A stretch of DNA of 64,000 nt, taken from the NCBI RefSeq assembly GCF_002257705.1, contig NZ_LSLK01000152.1, positions 1 through 64,000 on the forward strand, in the 5' to 3' direction. The notes below the pieces were generated by a model that was given only the letters and a program-made list of their open reading frames with translations, was not told the origin of the DNA and did no database searches. Positions 1 through 8,268 of the stretch are shown piece by piece. The first letter of the stretch is position 1; every line of letters begins with the position of its first letter. The position numbers and the translations under genes are program-made. This DNA comes from Sporomusa silvacetica DSM 10669. Its GTDB lineage: Bacteria > Bacillota > Negativicutes > Sporomusales > Sporomusaceae.

Positions 1-335
1 TGTACACTTCACCGGCATTGTTACCAATACCGGCGCAACACTCGATACGGGTGGCTGGTTAGGCCTTTCCCCGGTGTGGACTTTCACCACACCAGATATC
101 CCCAAGCTTGGCTTGGCGTACCATAAATTGCAAGTGGATTTAAGAAAAATAGACAGCTATAGCTGTCTATTTTTTATGGTCTTTTATCCAATATATCGTT
201 TTCAGTAGCTGAGGCATCTGCGAGTGACAGACCCAGCGTAATAAGTTTTTGTTGCGTATAAGACTTTGTTTTTTTCACCCGCAGTAACGATTCTGCTACT
301 CTGTTCTCCCCAGCATAGCTGGGGGATTAAGATTT
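1..335. other. Gene-free left edge
   Basis: No convincing gene starts or ends here. Positions 2-205 are open on the plus strand without a start codon, and the peptide resembles nothing I recognise. On the minus strand, positions 1-118 are GC-rich with several short complementary segments, which could be part of a structured RNA or intron, but I cannot assign them. The only clear element is the palindrome at 145-174, listed separately. Confidence 0.4.
145..174. terminator. Perfect palindromic terminator hairpin
   Basis: The sequence is a perfect inverted repeat, AAAAATAGACAGCTA followed by its complement, giving an A-run on one side and a T-run on the other. It can therefore act as an intrinsic terminator in both directions. 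It separates the unassigned left edge from the minus-strand zinc-ribbon gene at 336-695. Confidence 0.7.
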
Positions 336-695
336 TCATTTAGAATCTTTCTGTTTAGAAATTACGATTGAGTCTTTCATTAGCTGACTGCCCTCTAAAG
401 GAACATTCCTAAATATTTCGTCATTAGAATTATTATCTCTAACCCTCTTGGTACTCAACACTTTGCGATAGTGAATAAAGGAGCCTTTCGATCCACACTC
501 TGGACAATAGGTATTATCACTTCGGTGGCGATTGGCTTTCCAAGAAAATAAATTAAAGTGAAGCCCGCAGTTCTGGCAAATAAATCCGTTTACAAATACC
601 CCCTCACGTTCTTTTTCTTTAACTCCTACGGGTCTGTTTTCTAAGACAGGTATTGGCTGGTTTTCTTGATTAAAATGGTTGGCATCATCTTTCAT
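336..695 (-). CDS. Small zinc-ribbon protein, function unknown
   Basis: This 119-residue protein has two CxxC knuckles: CQNC near residues 40-43 and CPEC near 64-67. The spacing is typical of a single zinc ribbon. The flanking N and C termini are polar and probably disordered, and there is no signal peptide or membrane segment. A good Shine-Dalgarno (GGGAGG) lies just upstream of the ATG at 695. Zinc ribbons of this size may bind nucleic acid or partner proteins, and nothing here tells which. It stands alone next to the mobile-element cluster, so it may be accessory. Confidence 0.6.
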   Translation of the reverse strand: MKDDANHFNQENQPIPVLENRPVGVKEKEREGVFVNGFICQNCGLHFNLFSWKANRHRSDNTYCPECGSKGSFIHYRKVLSTKRVRDNNSNDEIFRNVPLEGSQLMKDSIVISKQKDSK

Positions 696-852
696 AATTT
701 AACCTCCCTAAAATAGATTTATCATTTACAGATACTTAGTCTAGGGTAGCTATGATCAACGTCAGACTATTATAACTTCTTCTAATTATAATTAGAAGTT
801 TGGTTAATTATTTCCTTCTATTTCTAAAATTTATACTTGTTGCTACTGTAAC

Positions 853-884
853 AAAGGCTCCGTGAATGCGCTCACGAAGCCTTT
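853..884. terminator. Stem-loop, probable terminator
   Basis: AAAGGCTCCGTGA and TCACGAAGCCTTT pair across a six-base loop, with one mismatch, followed on the plus strand by ATTTA. It lies just 3' of the hfq remnant in the minus direction, but it is a different sequence from the hairpin that follows the intact hfq at 14224-14249. Confidence 0.55.
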
Positions 885-892
885 ATTTACCC

Positions 893-1000
893 CAAACCTG
901 GAGTACTGCAAGACATTTCTTATTTATCGGCTTTAATAACCTCATCTTTCTTCTCATGCATATTGGCAGCTATCAGGCGAAATGGGGTTATGGTTGAAAT
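893..1000 (-). pseudogene. hfq 3'-end remnant (second copy)
   Basis: This stretch is nearly identical (about four differences in 100 bases) to the 3' end and downstream flank of the intact hfq at 14348-14608. On the minus strand it encodes TITPFRLIAANMHEKKDEV and ends with the same KADK and TAA (stop complement 920-922). The intact gene has PFRPIAAN at the same place. Homology stops at about position 1000, next to the group II intron and the palindromic repeat it interrupts. The first 60 or so codons of hfq are missing, so no functional Hfq can be made. The high identity points to a recent duplication or recombination event. Confidence 0.85.
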
Positions 1001-1051
1001 GTTTGGGAAGGGGTAAGTAGCCCGGAGGAGTTCCACCCCCAGGCTCTCTCA

Positions 1052-1085
1052 GAACCGTACTTGAACCTCTCGACTCATACGGCTC
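1052..1085 (-). ncRNA. Group II intron domain V
   Basis: The 34-nt hairpin begins GAGCCGTATGAGTCGAGAGG on the minus strand and ends AAGTACGGTTC. It contains the conserved AGC catalytic triad and the two-part stem typical of domain V, the intron's catalytic core. An identical copy lies at 7190-7223 in the truncated second intron, which links the two elements. Confidence 0.9.
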
Positions 1086-1088
1086 CTA

Positions 1089-1763
1089 TCATCTAATCGT
1101 TGGAGTAATTCCCATTTGCCAATGAATAAAGAGTCTAGGTTCACACTGCGCTATTTTTGCTAACCAGTTTTGTGCTTGCTTTTGGCGACCATTAACTCGT
1201 TTGTATTTCTTGGCGACCCATCTGATTAAGCACTGGTTCAATTTCCGCAGTATTGGATGCATGGCAGACTTGTAAAAACTACCATAGTAGTTTACCCAGC
1301 CTCTAATTACCGGATTTACTATTTTAGCTATATCTGCAAGCTCTTCATCTGTTTTCCGGTGAAGTTTCCACCCTCGCATCGTCTGATGCATTGCTTTGCT
1401 TGCTTTCCTGCTGACTGCTGGTAAAAAGTTTAGAAACCGCTCTCCCTCTCTTGTTTGAGCACTTCTTGGCCGAAAGCTGTATCCTAGAAAGTCGAATGTT
1501 ATTTCCTGATGATTTCCTGTACGTTTATTGTCTTTGCAGTAAATAATCTTCGTCTTATCTGGATGAAGTTCAAGTCCGCATTCTCTGAACCGTTGGCCTA
1601 GTTTACCGAGTAGCCTTTCTGCTTCTTCTTTGGTTTTGCAGTGGATTATTCCATCATCTGCATATCTTGCCCATGGATTTTGCGGATTGTTTCGCTCCAT
1701 CCATTTATCAAATGCATAATGCAAAAACAGGTTCGCTAGTACTGGACTAATTACACCACCTTG
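1089..1763 (-). pseudogene. Group II intron maturase/reverse transcriptase, C-terminal part
   Basis: This is the C-terminal portion of the intron-encoded protein, cut off by the IS at 1764-3500. It begins with GGVISPVLANLF, carries the catalytic YADD motif in WARYADDGIIHC, continues through the FLGYSF motif, and has a maturase (X) region with NPVIRGWVNYYG. It ends HWQMGITPTIR with no HNH endonuclease domain. Minus-strand reading through 1764 enters IS sequence. Product alone would lack the fingers region of the polymerase and be inactive. Confidence 0.9.
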
Positions 1764-3500
1764 GAGACCTCCGAAAAAGTGACATAAAAAAACAGCTTTC
1801 CAATGAAAACTGTAATCCGTGTGACATTTTTGCTTAAAAAGTAGTTCAAAAAGATCCATTCTACTTTGTTTTCTACATTAAGTACTTGAAAGGGCAAATT
1901 TATCCCTTGGCTTAGTTAGCAATTTAGTCATTCTCTTAATGTTCGAAGCAATCGTACTCATCAAGGAGTGTATCCATGTTCTGTCCAAACCGCGATAGCG
2001 ACTACGCCGTAATCCATGGTTTCTCACTTTATCAGCATGACGTCTTTCGATACGATGTCGGTTTTTACTAGCTTTTTTATATGCTTCTGTTTTATAGTGT
2101 TCTCGTCCCTTTTGGAGTTCATGAAAATACTCACTGATATACACATACCTTACAGTTTTACTTAGCGTACACTTACTTCGTAGCGAACAGTCAACGCATT
2201 GCGATTTAGTAAATACAAACTCATATCCGGAACGATTCTTTTTCTCCCTGTAACGTTTAGAACACTTCCCTCCGGGGCAGGTCACAACCATAGTTTCACT
2301 ATCAAATTGAAAATCTTCAGGGCTAAAGAAATTCTGCTTCGAACTTTTCATCGCACTTATATTTCCAACCACATGCTGTTCATTAAGAAAACGCAGATTT
2401 TTTCCAGACCAATACCCTTTATCTGCAGATAATTCATTAGGTAAGATACCATGGGCTTCTTTGAATTGGTTAACAAGATCAATCAGTTGATCACCATCTT
2501 CAGCATTAGCAGGAGTAACTTTTACGGCAGTGATGATTTCGCTATTTTCGTCCATTATTATATGGTCTTTATACCCTTGAATTGTACGCATATCCGATTT
2601 ATGACCAGTTCTTGCCTCGGGATCAACTAAGCTGATCACTCGATCTCTTGCGTCTTCGTTACGATCAGAAATGACCTTTTCTAACATAGCAAGGCAAGGG
2701 TTTTCTGAGGTCGTTGTATTTAGGATTGGGCTTGCATCATTAACAAGTTCGCGGCTCACATTCAGTACAAAAGGTAGTTTCTCATCGCGGGTTTTACCGC
2801 GTAGTTCAGACCATAATTGATTAAATTGTTGTTGATAGTATTCCGCCTTAACTGCAGCTACCGGCATTAGCTCAAGAATAACTCGATCAAAAGCCTGGCG
2901 AACAAGAGAAAGCCAAGTTGGAATCGCTACATCGGCGATGATATGAGTAGCGTCAATAATGGCGCGTTTGGGCTGAGCAGCAATAAGCCCTTGTTCGATA
3001 CATTGATCTACTAAGCGTTGAAATATTACTTTGAATTTATCCAATCCTACGCGAGTCACTCGAAAGTAACTGATTGTTGAATCATCAGGTAATTCTTCAT
3101 CGATATTTAGTCCTAAAAACCAGCGATACGCAAGGTTCACTCGGATATGCTCAATGACTTGGACATCAGAAAGATTGTAGAGATATTCTAAAAGACAAAT
3201 TTTAAACATAAATTCTGGCTCTTCCGCAAAGCGACCTCGATTTGGGGAATACCGTTCTGTGAGCATTTCGCGAATAAAAGACAAATCCACCGTTTGGTTA
3301 ATTTTCCGCAACAAGTGGTCATGTGCAATCGTTTTATCATAATAATATTGATCAAACCCAGAAAGTTGTTTAAAGTTATCTTTTCGAAGCACCCTTTAAT
3401 TCCTCCTCTCTGCATCTATCTCCATTTTATACAAATTTAAGATATTTTGGAATAAAATCTTCACATTTTGATGAATTTTGGGGACAAATTCGGAGGTCTC
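1764..3500 (-). mobile_element. IS1182-type insertion sequence, 1737 bp
   Basis: The ends are perfect 12-bp inverted repeats: GAGACCTCCGAA at 1764-1775 and TTCGGAGGTCTC at 3489-3500. They are flanked by a 5-bp direct repeat CCTTG at 1759-1763 and 3501-3505, the target-site duplication. Excision restores an uninterrupted group II maturase. The ends are themselves near-palindromic (GGAGACCTCC). One full-length transposase gene lies inside, so the element may still be mobile. Confidence 0.92.
1878..3392 (-). CDS. IS1182-family DDE transposase
   Basis: This intact 504-residue transposase belongs to an inserted element and catalyses its movement by DDE chemistry. The N-terminal part (about 1-120) resembles the DUF772-type DNA-binding region with RYSPNRGRFAEEPEFMFK. 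The catalytic region follows, with IDATHI near residue 147 and DKGYWSGKN near 326 as likely Asp sites, and a CxxC-rich segment (CPGG, CVDC, CSLRSKC) typical of the family. The C terminus has the arginine-rich RIERRHADKVRNHGLRR region. The start is GTG at 3392, preceded by AGGAGG at nine bases. No internal frameshift is seen. Confidence 0.88.
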   Translation of the reverse strand: MLRKDNFKQLSGFDQYYYDKTIAHDHLLRKINQTVDLSFIREMLTERYSPNRGRFAEEPEFMFKICLLEYLYNLSDVQVIEHIRVNLAYRWFLGLNIDEELPDDSTISYFRVTRVGLDKFKVIFQRLVDQCIEQGLIAAQPKRAIIDATHIIADVAIPTWLSLVRQAFDRVILELMPVAAVKAEYYQQQFNQLWSELRGKTRDEKLPFVLNVSRELVNDASPILNTTTSENPCLAMLEKVISDRNEDARDRVISLVDPEARTGHKSDMRTIQGYKDHIIMDENSEIITAVKVTPANAEDGDQLIDLVNQFKEAHGILPNELSADKGYWSGKNLRFLNEQHVVGNISAMKSSKQNFFSPEDFQFDSETMVVTCPGGKCSKRYREKKNRSGYEFVFTKSQCVDCSLRSKCTLSKTVRYVYISEYFHELQKGREHYKTEAYKKASKNRHRIERRHADKVRNHGLRRSRYRGLDRTWIHSLMSTIASNIKRMTKLLTKPRDKFALSST

Positions 3501-4075
3501 CCTTGTGGCGTTCCTGCTTTTCTTTCCATTTTACCATCTGCTGTTTGAAATGGACTTGTTAACCATCGCTTGATGTACAATATTACCCACTTACAATCCG
3601 TATGCTGCTTTACAGCACGCATGAGCAGTTCATGGTCTATCGTATCAAATAGTGCTTTGATATCATATTCCAACACCCAATCGTATTTCCAGCACCTTTG
3701 TCTGGTTATCGCTATTGCATCTAAGGCCGATTTCCCTGGCCTGTAGCCATACGAATCTTGACAAAAGTATGGTTCTACCATGGGTTCAAAATATATTTTT
3801 ACGACCATTTGGGCTATTCTATCGGTTACGGTTGGTATCCCTAGCATTCTTGTCCCGCCACTCTTTTTCGGTATTTCTACCGCTTTGACTGGCGGCGGAA
3901 AGTAACTTCCCGAGGACATCCTGTTCCAGAGTTTGTACAGGTTATCTTTCAGCTTTTCTCCAAATACTTCGATAGTTTGTCCATCGATGCCAGCCGACCC
4001 ATTATTCGTCTTTACCTTTTCATATGCCAGTTTTACTACCTCTTGGGGAATTCCAAATGATTTTGTTTTGTCCAT
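3501..4075 (-). pseudogene. Group II intron maturase/reverse transcriptase, N-terminal part
   Basis: This is the N-terminal part of the same intron protein, starting at ATG 4075 behind GGGAGG. It carries AGIDGQ, the VEIPKKSGGTRMLGIPTVTDRIAQ segment of RT domain 1-2, SYGYRPGKSALDA, and EYDIKALFDTIDHELL, with the first catalytic Asp. It ends at AGTPQG, where the IS begins; translation then runs into IS sequence for a few residues to a stop near 3461. Together with 1089-1763 it would make a protein of a little over 400 residues. Confidence 0.9.
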
Positions 4076-4612
4076 TAGTTCCTCCCTCTTTTGGTTGACC
4101 AATTTTCAAAACCAGATAACACAGCCCCTTTGCTCTACTTCCATTACGAAGCTTCTTCACTACTACGGGCTGTTCTGCCCCTATACCCTGCATCCGTACT
4201 TTCCTCCTTGCGGGGTCTCCGCTTGGAGTTTTCCTTTTTCATCAGGGTCGTAGGTTCCCACGTTCCTAACTAAAGCCTGTGCCACGTTCACGCCGCCTCT
4301 ATACCGGTCGCCGTCTGGACGGTAATCAGGTTTCCTCCAGACTCTTCCCAGGATACCTGTCTGCTCCTGGTTTTGACGACTCCTGCAACTTTCGGCACTT
4401 CAACAGCGGTTCATTTTTATTCGTCTCCATTGGCACTTACCTGACAAACTCTTGGTTCGCCTTTTCCGTAACGCTCACTACCATGACTTTTGTCCACAGC
4501 AGCTTACGGTGGTTTGAGTCCTCCACCTGAATGGCGGTTCGGAGGGCCTTCCTCCATCTTTAGTTAAGCGTAGCGATGCTTGTTGTTCGCAAACATCGCC
4601 TTCGTGGCGCAC

Positions 4613-4629
4613 GACAGGTCATTTGTCCC
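4613..4629 (-). repeat. 5' half of a palindromic repeat split by the group II intron
   Basis: The minus strand reads GGGACAAATGACCTGTC immediately before the intron's GTGCG start. With the CCC that follows the intron's 3' end near 1012 it reconstitutes a stem-loop of the same family as 4686-4714 and 4854-4882. Confidence 0.6.
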
Positions 4630-4685
4630 AAAAAATTTGGCAAGGCCAATTATCGTTATCATGAGATGTTATGCCACTAGCTTCT

Positions 4686-4714
4686 GGGACAGTACACCTG
4701 TCCCCTAGTCCCTT
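4686..4714 (+). repeat. Palindromic dispersed repeat
   Basis: GGGACAGTACACCTGTCCCC followed by TAGTCCCTT can fold into a small stem-loop. The same pattern (GGGACA-N5-CCTGTCCCC-NN-GTCCCTTC) recurs at 4854-4882 and at the group II target. It abuts the GIY-YIG fragment and may have taken part in the rearrangement that truncated it. Confidence 0.6.
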
Positions 4715-4786
4715 CGAAATCTCAACAGTTCTGAGTCCATTGGGTTGACCATCTGTTAAATATAAACGAATTAGTTTACCAGCCAC
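4715..4786 (-). pseudogene. GIY-YIG-type protein, N-terminal fragment
   Basis: From a GTG at 4786 the minus strand encodes MAGKLIRLYLTDGQPNGLRT followed by VEIS. This resembles the opening strand of a class of GIY-YIG nuclease-like proteins (typical pattern xIxLxDGxPNGIRTxEI). The frame then runs into the repeat at 4686-4714 and similarity ends. About 24 codons remain, so it is only a relic. Identification rests on memory of the family pattern and is moderate. Confidence 0.45.
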
Positions 4787-4853
4787 TATATCAATCCTTT
4801 AACGTAAGATATTTTCCCAGTTTGCCCATGATTCAAAAGTTGCGTTAATCGTT

Positions 4854-4882
4854 GGGACAAAGTGCCTGTCCCCAGGTCCCTT
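4854..4882 (+). repeat. Palindromic dispersed repeat
   Basis: GGGACAAAGTGCCTGTCCCC followed by AGGTCCCTT is a second copy of the repeat at 4686-4714. It forms the exact boundary where porin-like coding sequence (4883-5413) ends. Confidence 0.6.
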
Positions 4883-5413
4883 CCTGTTTGCTTGGCGAGC
4901 ACTGTCAAGCGTAGTGAGTTCACAAACATCGAAATAAGGATCAGCGTTTCTATAGCCAACCCATGCACCAAAGGAACCTACTTTATCTGTTTTTGCACCA
5001 GCATATTTTATTTTGCCCATCCAAGCTTTAGCCTTACCATTGCTAGGCATGCGAGCAACGGTTGAATCATTTTGACCATATTCACCGCTAATAGTTATGT
5101 TTTTGATACCTGTATAGTTTAACCCAGTTGACGTTGTTTCATATATAAAACCATCTTTGTCCTTGAGGTAAGATACATTGAGGTTGATGTTTTTAGCCAG
5201 TTTAGCATCTATATTAGCCACATAGTAATTTCGAGATTCTTCAAAATCCAAATAGGTTGTTGCAGTAGTCTTGAAAGCGCCTACGGTAACTTTCACATCT
5301 TTACCACCGCTTACTAGCAAACCATCGCAGTTACCTTCGATATCTGCGATCAGGCCTTGACCCAACCAGATAGGTTGACGGCCAAAGTTATAGTCTAAAC
5401 CTATGGCTTGCAT
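4883..5413 (-). pseudogene. Outer-membrane porin fragment
   Basis: The reading frame lacks the signal peptide and SLH domain of a complete porin and consists only of barrel-like sequence: RQPIWLGQGLIADIEG, alternating strands such as NYYVANIDAKLAKNINLNVSY, ITISGEYGQNDS, and GSFGAWVGYRNADPYFD. The style matches the intact porin at 38167-39522 (compare TLGKQGLTMGQGLL). Its C-terminal strands are replaced by a palindromic repeat at 4854-4882, after which the frame continues to a stop at 4799 in unrelated sequence. It has no start or export signal, so it is a truncated remnant. Confidence 0.75.
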
Positions 5414-5440
5414 GAGATTCGGTGGATAAATAAATTAGAT

Positions 5441-5494
5441 AATAACGCGAAGGTTTATCCTGGGCAAGTTTTGAATGTGCCGGTTAGGTCGTGA
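5441..5494 (+). pseudogene. LysM domain tail remnant
   Basis: Eighteen codons on the plus strand encode NNAKVYPGQVLNVPVRS and a stop. This is the C-terminal end of a LysM peptidoglycan-binding repeat; the intact deacetylase at 5740-6558 ends with the very similar SIYPGQVLIVPVTY. The rest of the gene is absent: the upstream sequence is the start of the porin fragment on the other strand. A strong terminator follows at 5528. Confidence 0.6.
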
Positions 5495-5527
5495 AGAGAT
5501 ATAATCTATCTGCTTAAAAAATCTGAT

Positions 5528-5580
5528 CACCGCAAATTAGTAGCCATATTAACTGGCTATTAATTTGCGGTGTTTTTATT
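5528..5580 (+). terminator. Strong intrinsic terminator
   Basis: CACCGCAAATTA and TAATTTGCGGTG form a long stem with a further inner pairing (TAGCCA/TGGCTA), followed by TTTTTATTTT on the plus strand. It follows the LysM remnant and is probably its original terminator. Confidence 0.8.
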
Positions 5581-5739
5581 TTGCCGTATTATTGCTGAGC
5601 AATTTGTACCCTCAGGATTCCTCGGCAACTACATCGAAAAAGTTGTCGCTAAGTACCACGTCGAAGTGGTCATTTTCTTTTGCGCCGGTACGGAAAAGTC
5701 CGAGTCCCTGCGGATGACCGTCAGGGCATTGGGGTCGGA
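5581..5739 (+). other. Open stretch of unknown origin
   Basis: The plus strand is open for about 50 codons up to TAG near 5744, encoding EQFVPSGFLGNYIEKVVAKY and more, but no start codon with a ribosome-binding site is present. It may be the 3' end of a lost gene. I do not recognise the product. Confidence 0.3.
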
Positions 5740-6558
5740 TCAATAGGTAACTGGAACAATTAATACCTGACCAGGATAAATAGAGTCGGGATTCACAATT
5801 TCATTGGCCGCGGCAAGAGCATCCACAGTTACTCCAAGCATGAAAGCAATTCCCCATAAAGTATCGCCCGGCATCACGGTATACGTTTTTTTCGGTCCGG
5901 GAGTCTCAGCCATTGCTAGCATATCAGAAACAGTCGTTAATTTATAGCATTGACGTATCAATCCTTCAATAATCTTTGGTAAAGCTTCAGCGGTGTGTAA
6001 ACTGTCGCTTCCGACATGCATTAATACAATAGCACCGGGTTGTGAGTTATGCACGACTTTTTTGATCATAGTTTCTGCAGGTGTACCATTCCAGTCAATT
6101 GTGTCAATAGTCCACATAATTGTTTTTGAATATCCGGCTTCACCTACCGCCTGCAAAATAACCGCATCATAATCTCCAAACGGTGGTCTAAACATGAGCA
6201 CAGGAGGTTTACCAATTACCTTGATGATTTCATGCTCAGTCGAGACGATCTCTTTTTTCATTTCTTCAACAGAAATTTGCTTAAAGTTGGGATGGCTATA
6301 AGAGTGATTGCCAATTTCATGGCCTTGTTTAGAAATTTCTTGGGCGAGGTCAGGATGTAACTGGGCATATTCACCGGTTAAGAAGAAAGTGCATTTGATT
6401 TTATGCTTTGCCAGGATGCCGAGAATCTGCAAAGTTATACCTGCATCTGATCCGGCATCAAAGGTCAGGGCCATCGTTTTTTCCGTCAGAGCCACTTTAG
6501 AAACTACCTGGGAAGGCTGGGCGGCATCGGTTAAAAATGGTTTCTCCAAACTTAACAT
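5740..6558 (-). CDS. Polysaccharide deacetylase (NodB fold) with C-terminal LysM
   Basis: The protein (272 aa) probably removes N-acetyl groups from peptidoglycan or another cell-wall glycan. NodB motifs are visible: LTFDAGSDA near residue 31 (motif 1, with Ala where many family members have a second Asp), NHSYSHP near 83 with the zinc-binding H-xxx-H, FRPPFGDYD near 123, WTIDTIDW, and IVLMH. A LysM repeat occupies about 225-272 (YTVMPGDTLWGIAFMLGVTV to YPGQVLIVP). The start at 6558 is chosen because AGGAGG lies just upstream; a longer frame to 6672 lacks this. No clear signal peptide follows from this start, which is unusual for an enzyme of the wall. Confidence 0.85.
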   Translation of the reverse strand: MLSLEKPFLTDAAQPSQVVSKVALTEKTMALTFDAGSDAGITLQILGILAKHKIKCTFFLTGEYAQLHPDLAQEISKQGHEIGNHSYSHPNFKQISVEEMKKEIVSTEHEIIKVIGKPPVLMFRPPFGDYDAVILQAVGEAGYSKTIMWTIDTIDWNGTPAETMIKKVVHNSQPGAIVLMHVGSDSLHTAEALPKIIEGLIRQCYKLTTVSDMLAMAETPGPKKTYTVMPGDTLWGIAFMLGVTVDALAAANEIVNPDSIYPGQVLIVPVTY

Positions 6559-6721
6559 AATTATTATTCCTCCTTTATACTTAATAATATGAGTTATTAG
6601 CCTATTATGTGAGCAACAAAAAAAAGGGGTGGCTTTCACGGTCGCGAATCGCCGCGTCGAACCCCTGTCCAAATTACTTGAAGCCGCGCAAATCTTGCCC
6701 TATTGGCAAAAATCATACGAT

Positions 6722-6755
6722 TAATGGCCTGCTGTTAGATAGACAGCAGGCCATT
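6722..6755. terminator. Stem-loop, possible terminator
   Basis: TAATGGCCTGCTGT and ACAGCAGGCCATTA pair perfectly (14 bp) around a six-base loop. No T-run follows on either strand, so it could be a terminator or a repeat. It lies between the deacetylase start and the IS256 remnant. The rest of 6559-6811 shows nothing else I can assign. Confidence 0.5.
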
Positions 6756-6811
6756 AGATATTCCCATGGTTTGCCGATTTTTACCTTAATCGTCGCAATA
6801 AGCGCATATGG

Positions 6812-7150
6812 CTAGTTCAACCACTGATCATCCAGCCTGTCTTGAAAATAAATCATTAATTGCGAAATACAGTCTGTCCAGTTTCTGAGCGGCATAGTCT
6901 ATTTCTTGGCGGCATCAACCGTGGCTAGGTAAATGATCTTGCGAAGAGCCTCGTCAGACGGATAGGCTGTTTTCGTTTTGGTCACTTTTCTGAGCTGTCG
7001 GTGGTATCCCTCGATAATATTGGTCGTATAGATCATCCTGCGGATTTCATAGGGGTATTTAAAATAGGTAGTTAGCTCTAGCCAATTATTCTCCCAGGAC
7101 CGGATTACAACAGGGTGCTTTTTACCCCATTTCTCTTTATCTTACAGGGG
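6812..7150 (-). pseudogene. IS256 (mutator-type) transposase C-terminal remnant
   Basis: The minus strand encodes KWGKKHPVVIRSWENNWLEL, then TTNIIEGYHRQLRKVTKTKT and YPSDEALRKIIYLAT, which is the C-terminal signature of mutator/IS256 transposases. An in-frame TAG near 6902 replaces the usual Trp after DAAKK; the sequence beyond it still reads TMPLRNWTDCISQLMIYF as in the family. The N-terminal two thirds are missing because the frame meets the truncated group II intron at about 7151. Both changes make it inactive. Confidence 0.85.
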
Positions 7151-7847
7151 GTGAGTAGACCCGGGGAATTTCACCCCGAGTCTCTCTCAGAACCGTACTT
7201 GAACCTCTCGACTCATACGGCTCCTATCATCTAATCGTTGGAGTAATTCCCATTTGCCAATGAATAAAGAGTCTAGGTTCACACTGCGCTATTTTTGCTA
7301 ACCAGTTTTGTGCTTGCTTTTGGCGACCATTAACCCGTTTGTATTTCTTGGCGACCCATCTGATTAAGTACTGGTTCAATTTCCGCAGTATTGGATGCAT
7401 GGCAGACTTGTAAAAACTACCATAGTAGTTTACCCAGCCTCTAATTACCGGATTTACTATTTTAGCTATATCTGCAAGCTCTTCATCTGTTTTCCGGTGA
7501 AGTTTCCACCCTCGCATCGTCTGGTGCATTGCTTTGCTTGCTTTCCTGCTGACTGCTGGTAAAAAGTTTACCGCTCTCCCTCTCTTGTTTGAGCACTTCT
7601 TGGCCGAAAGCTGTATCCTAGAAAGTCGAATGTTATTTCCTGATGATTTCCTGTACGTTTATTGTCTTTGCAGTAAATAATCTTCGTCTTATCTGGATGA
7701 AGTTCAAGTCCACATTCTCTGAACCGTTGGCCTAGTTTACCGAGTAACCTTTCTGCTTCTTCTTTGGTTTTGCAGTGGATTATTCCATCATCTGCATATC
7801 TTGCCCATGGATTTTGCGGATTGTTTCGCTCCATCCATTTATCAAAT
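7151..7847 (-). mobile_element. 5'-truncated group II intron fragment
   Basis: This is a second copy of the 3' part of the intron at 1013-4612, with near-identical sequence, an identical domain V at 7190-7223 and the same 3' terminus (CTACTCAC). It is joined to an IS256 transposase remnant on its 3' side. On its 5' side homology stops abruptly at 7847, next to a palindromic repeat at 7852-7882, so the intron's first two thirds have been lost by deletion. Confidence 0.88.
7227..7847 (-). pseudogene. Maturase fragment with a 4-bp deletion
   Basis: The fragment covers the YADD region to the C terminus of the intron maturase, ending in the same HWQMGITPTIR. Compared with the first copy, four bases are missing at about 7570, which breaks the frame between GERFLNFL and the downstream half. 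Few other changes have accumulated (for example one Cys to Tyr), so decay is recent. Confidence 0.88.
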
Positions 7848-7851
7848 ACAA

Positions 7852-7882
7852 GGGTGTCAAGGGGACGGGGTTGCTGACACCC
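7852..7882. repeat. Short palindromic repeat
   Basis: GGGTGTCA at 7852-7859 and TGACACCC at 7875-7882 pair around a G-rich loop (AGGGGACGGGGTTGC). It marks the truncation point of the second group II intron and resembles the G-rich palindrome at 12641-12702. Confidence 0.55.
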
Positions 7883-7901
7883 ATCTTTCATTTTCCGCGC
7901 G

Positions 7902-8159
7902 TCACCTATCAACAATTTCACATTCTTCAAAACCATTAACCTGTAAAAAATCCTTTAATTCCCCTTGATTATTAAAAGACTTATTCATGGTATATGGCCT
8001 GTTACCGCCTATGTAACCAATGGTCTTCTTTGCTGGGTTATAGAAATAGGCATGATAGCAGATTTGCCAAAGGGATTTATTCGTTATAGTGGATTTGCCT
8101 GCGAAATATCTGGCTTTTCTACACTCAATTAGTTCTCCGAACTCTGTATTCTCCACCAT
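7902..8159 (-). CDS. Hypothetical protein, 85 aa
   Basis: This small soluble protein has a credible ribosome-binding site (GGAGG) five bases before its ATG at 8159. It has no signal peptide, membrane segment or cysteine pattern. It contains a central basic/aromatic segment (KSLWQICYHAYFYNPAKKTI) and an acidic C terminus. I do not recognise the family. It lies between the intron fragment and a frameshifted gene on the same strand. Confidence 0.5.
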   Translation of the reverse strand: MVENTEFGELIECRKARYFAGKSTITNKSLWQICYHAYFYNPAKKTIGYIGGNRPYTMNKSFNNQGELKDFLQVNGFEECEIVDR

Positions 8160-8268
8160 TATCCTCCAATAAATCCTATTTTGATACTCATTAATACTCT
8201 TTGAGTCTACCTTTTTTCAATCATGCGAGGGGCAAATGTACCGTTGTTTTTACTTTTTTGCTGTTTGG

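Larger units (their letters stand above)
1013..4612 (-). mobile_element. Group II intron interrupted by an IS1182-type element
   Basis: On the minus strand the element starts with GTGCGCC, the expected group II 5' end, at 4612. It has a long structured 5' region (4076-4612), then a maturase reading frame, then a 34-nt domain V at 1052-1085 and a domain VI-like stem ending in CTACTTAC at about 1013. The maturase is split by the insertion at 1764-3500; removing it restores GTPQG-GVISP in frame. Without the IS the intron is about 1.86 kb. Joining the flanks gives GGGACAAATGACCTGTC plus CCC, a stem-loop matching the repeats at 4686 and 4854, so the target was a palindromic repeat. Exact ends are inferred. 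Confidence 0.85.

Noticed and set aside
4786..4971. 61-codon minus-strand frame
   Set aside because: It spans a palindromic repeat and parts of two different relics, and begins in porin-like sequence in the wrong frame.
6559..6672. Longer N terminus for the LysM deacetylase
   Set aside because: AGGAGG lies directly before ATG 6558, and the extra 38 residues have no signal-peptide character or family similarity.
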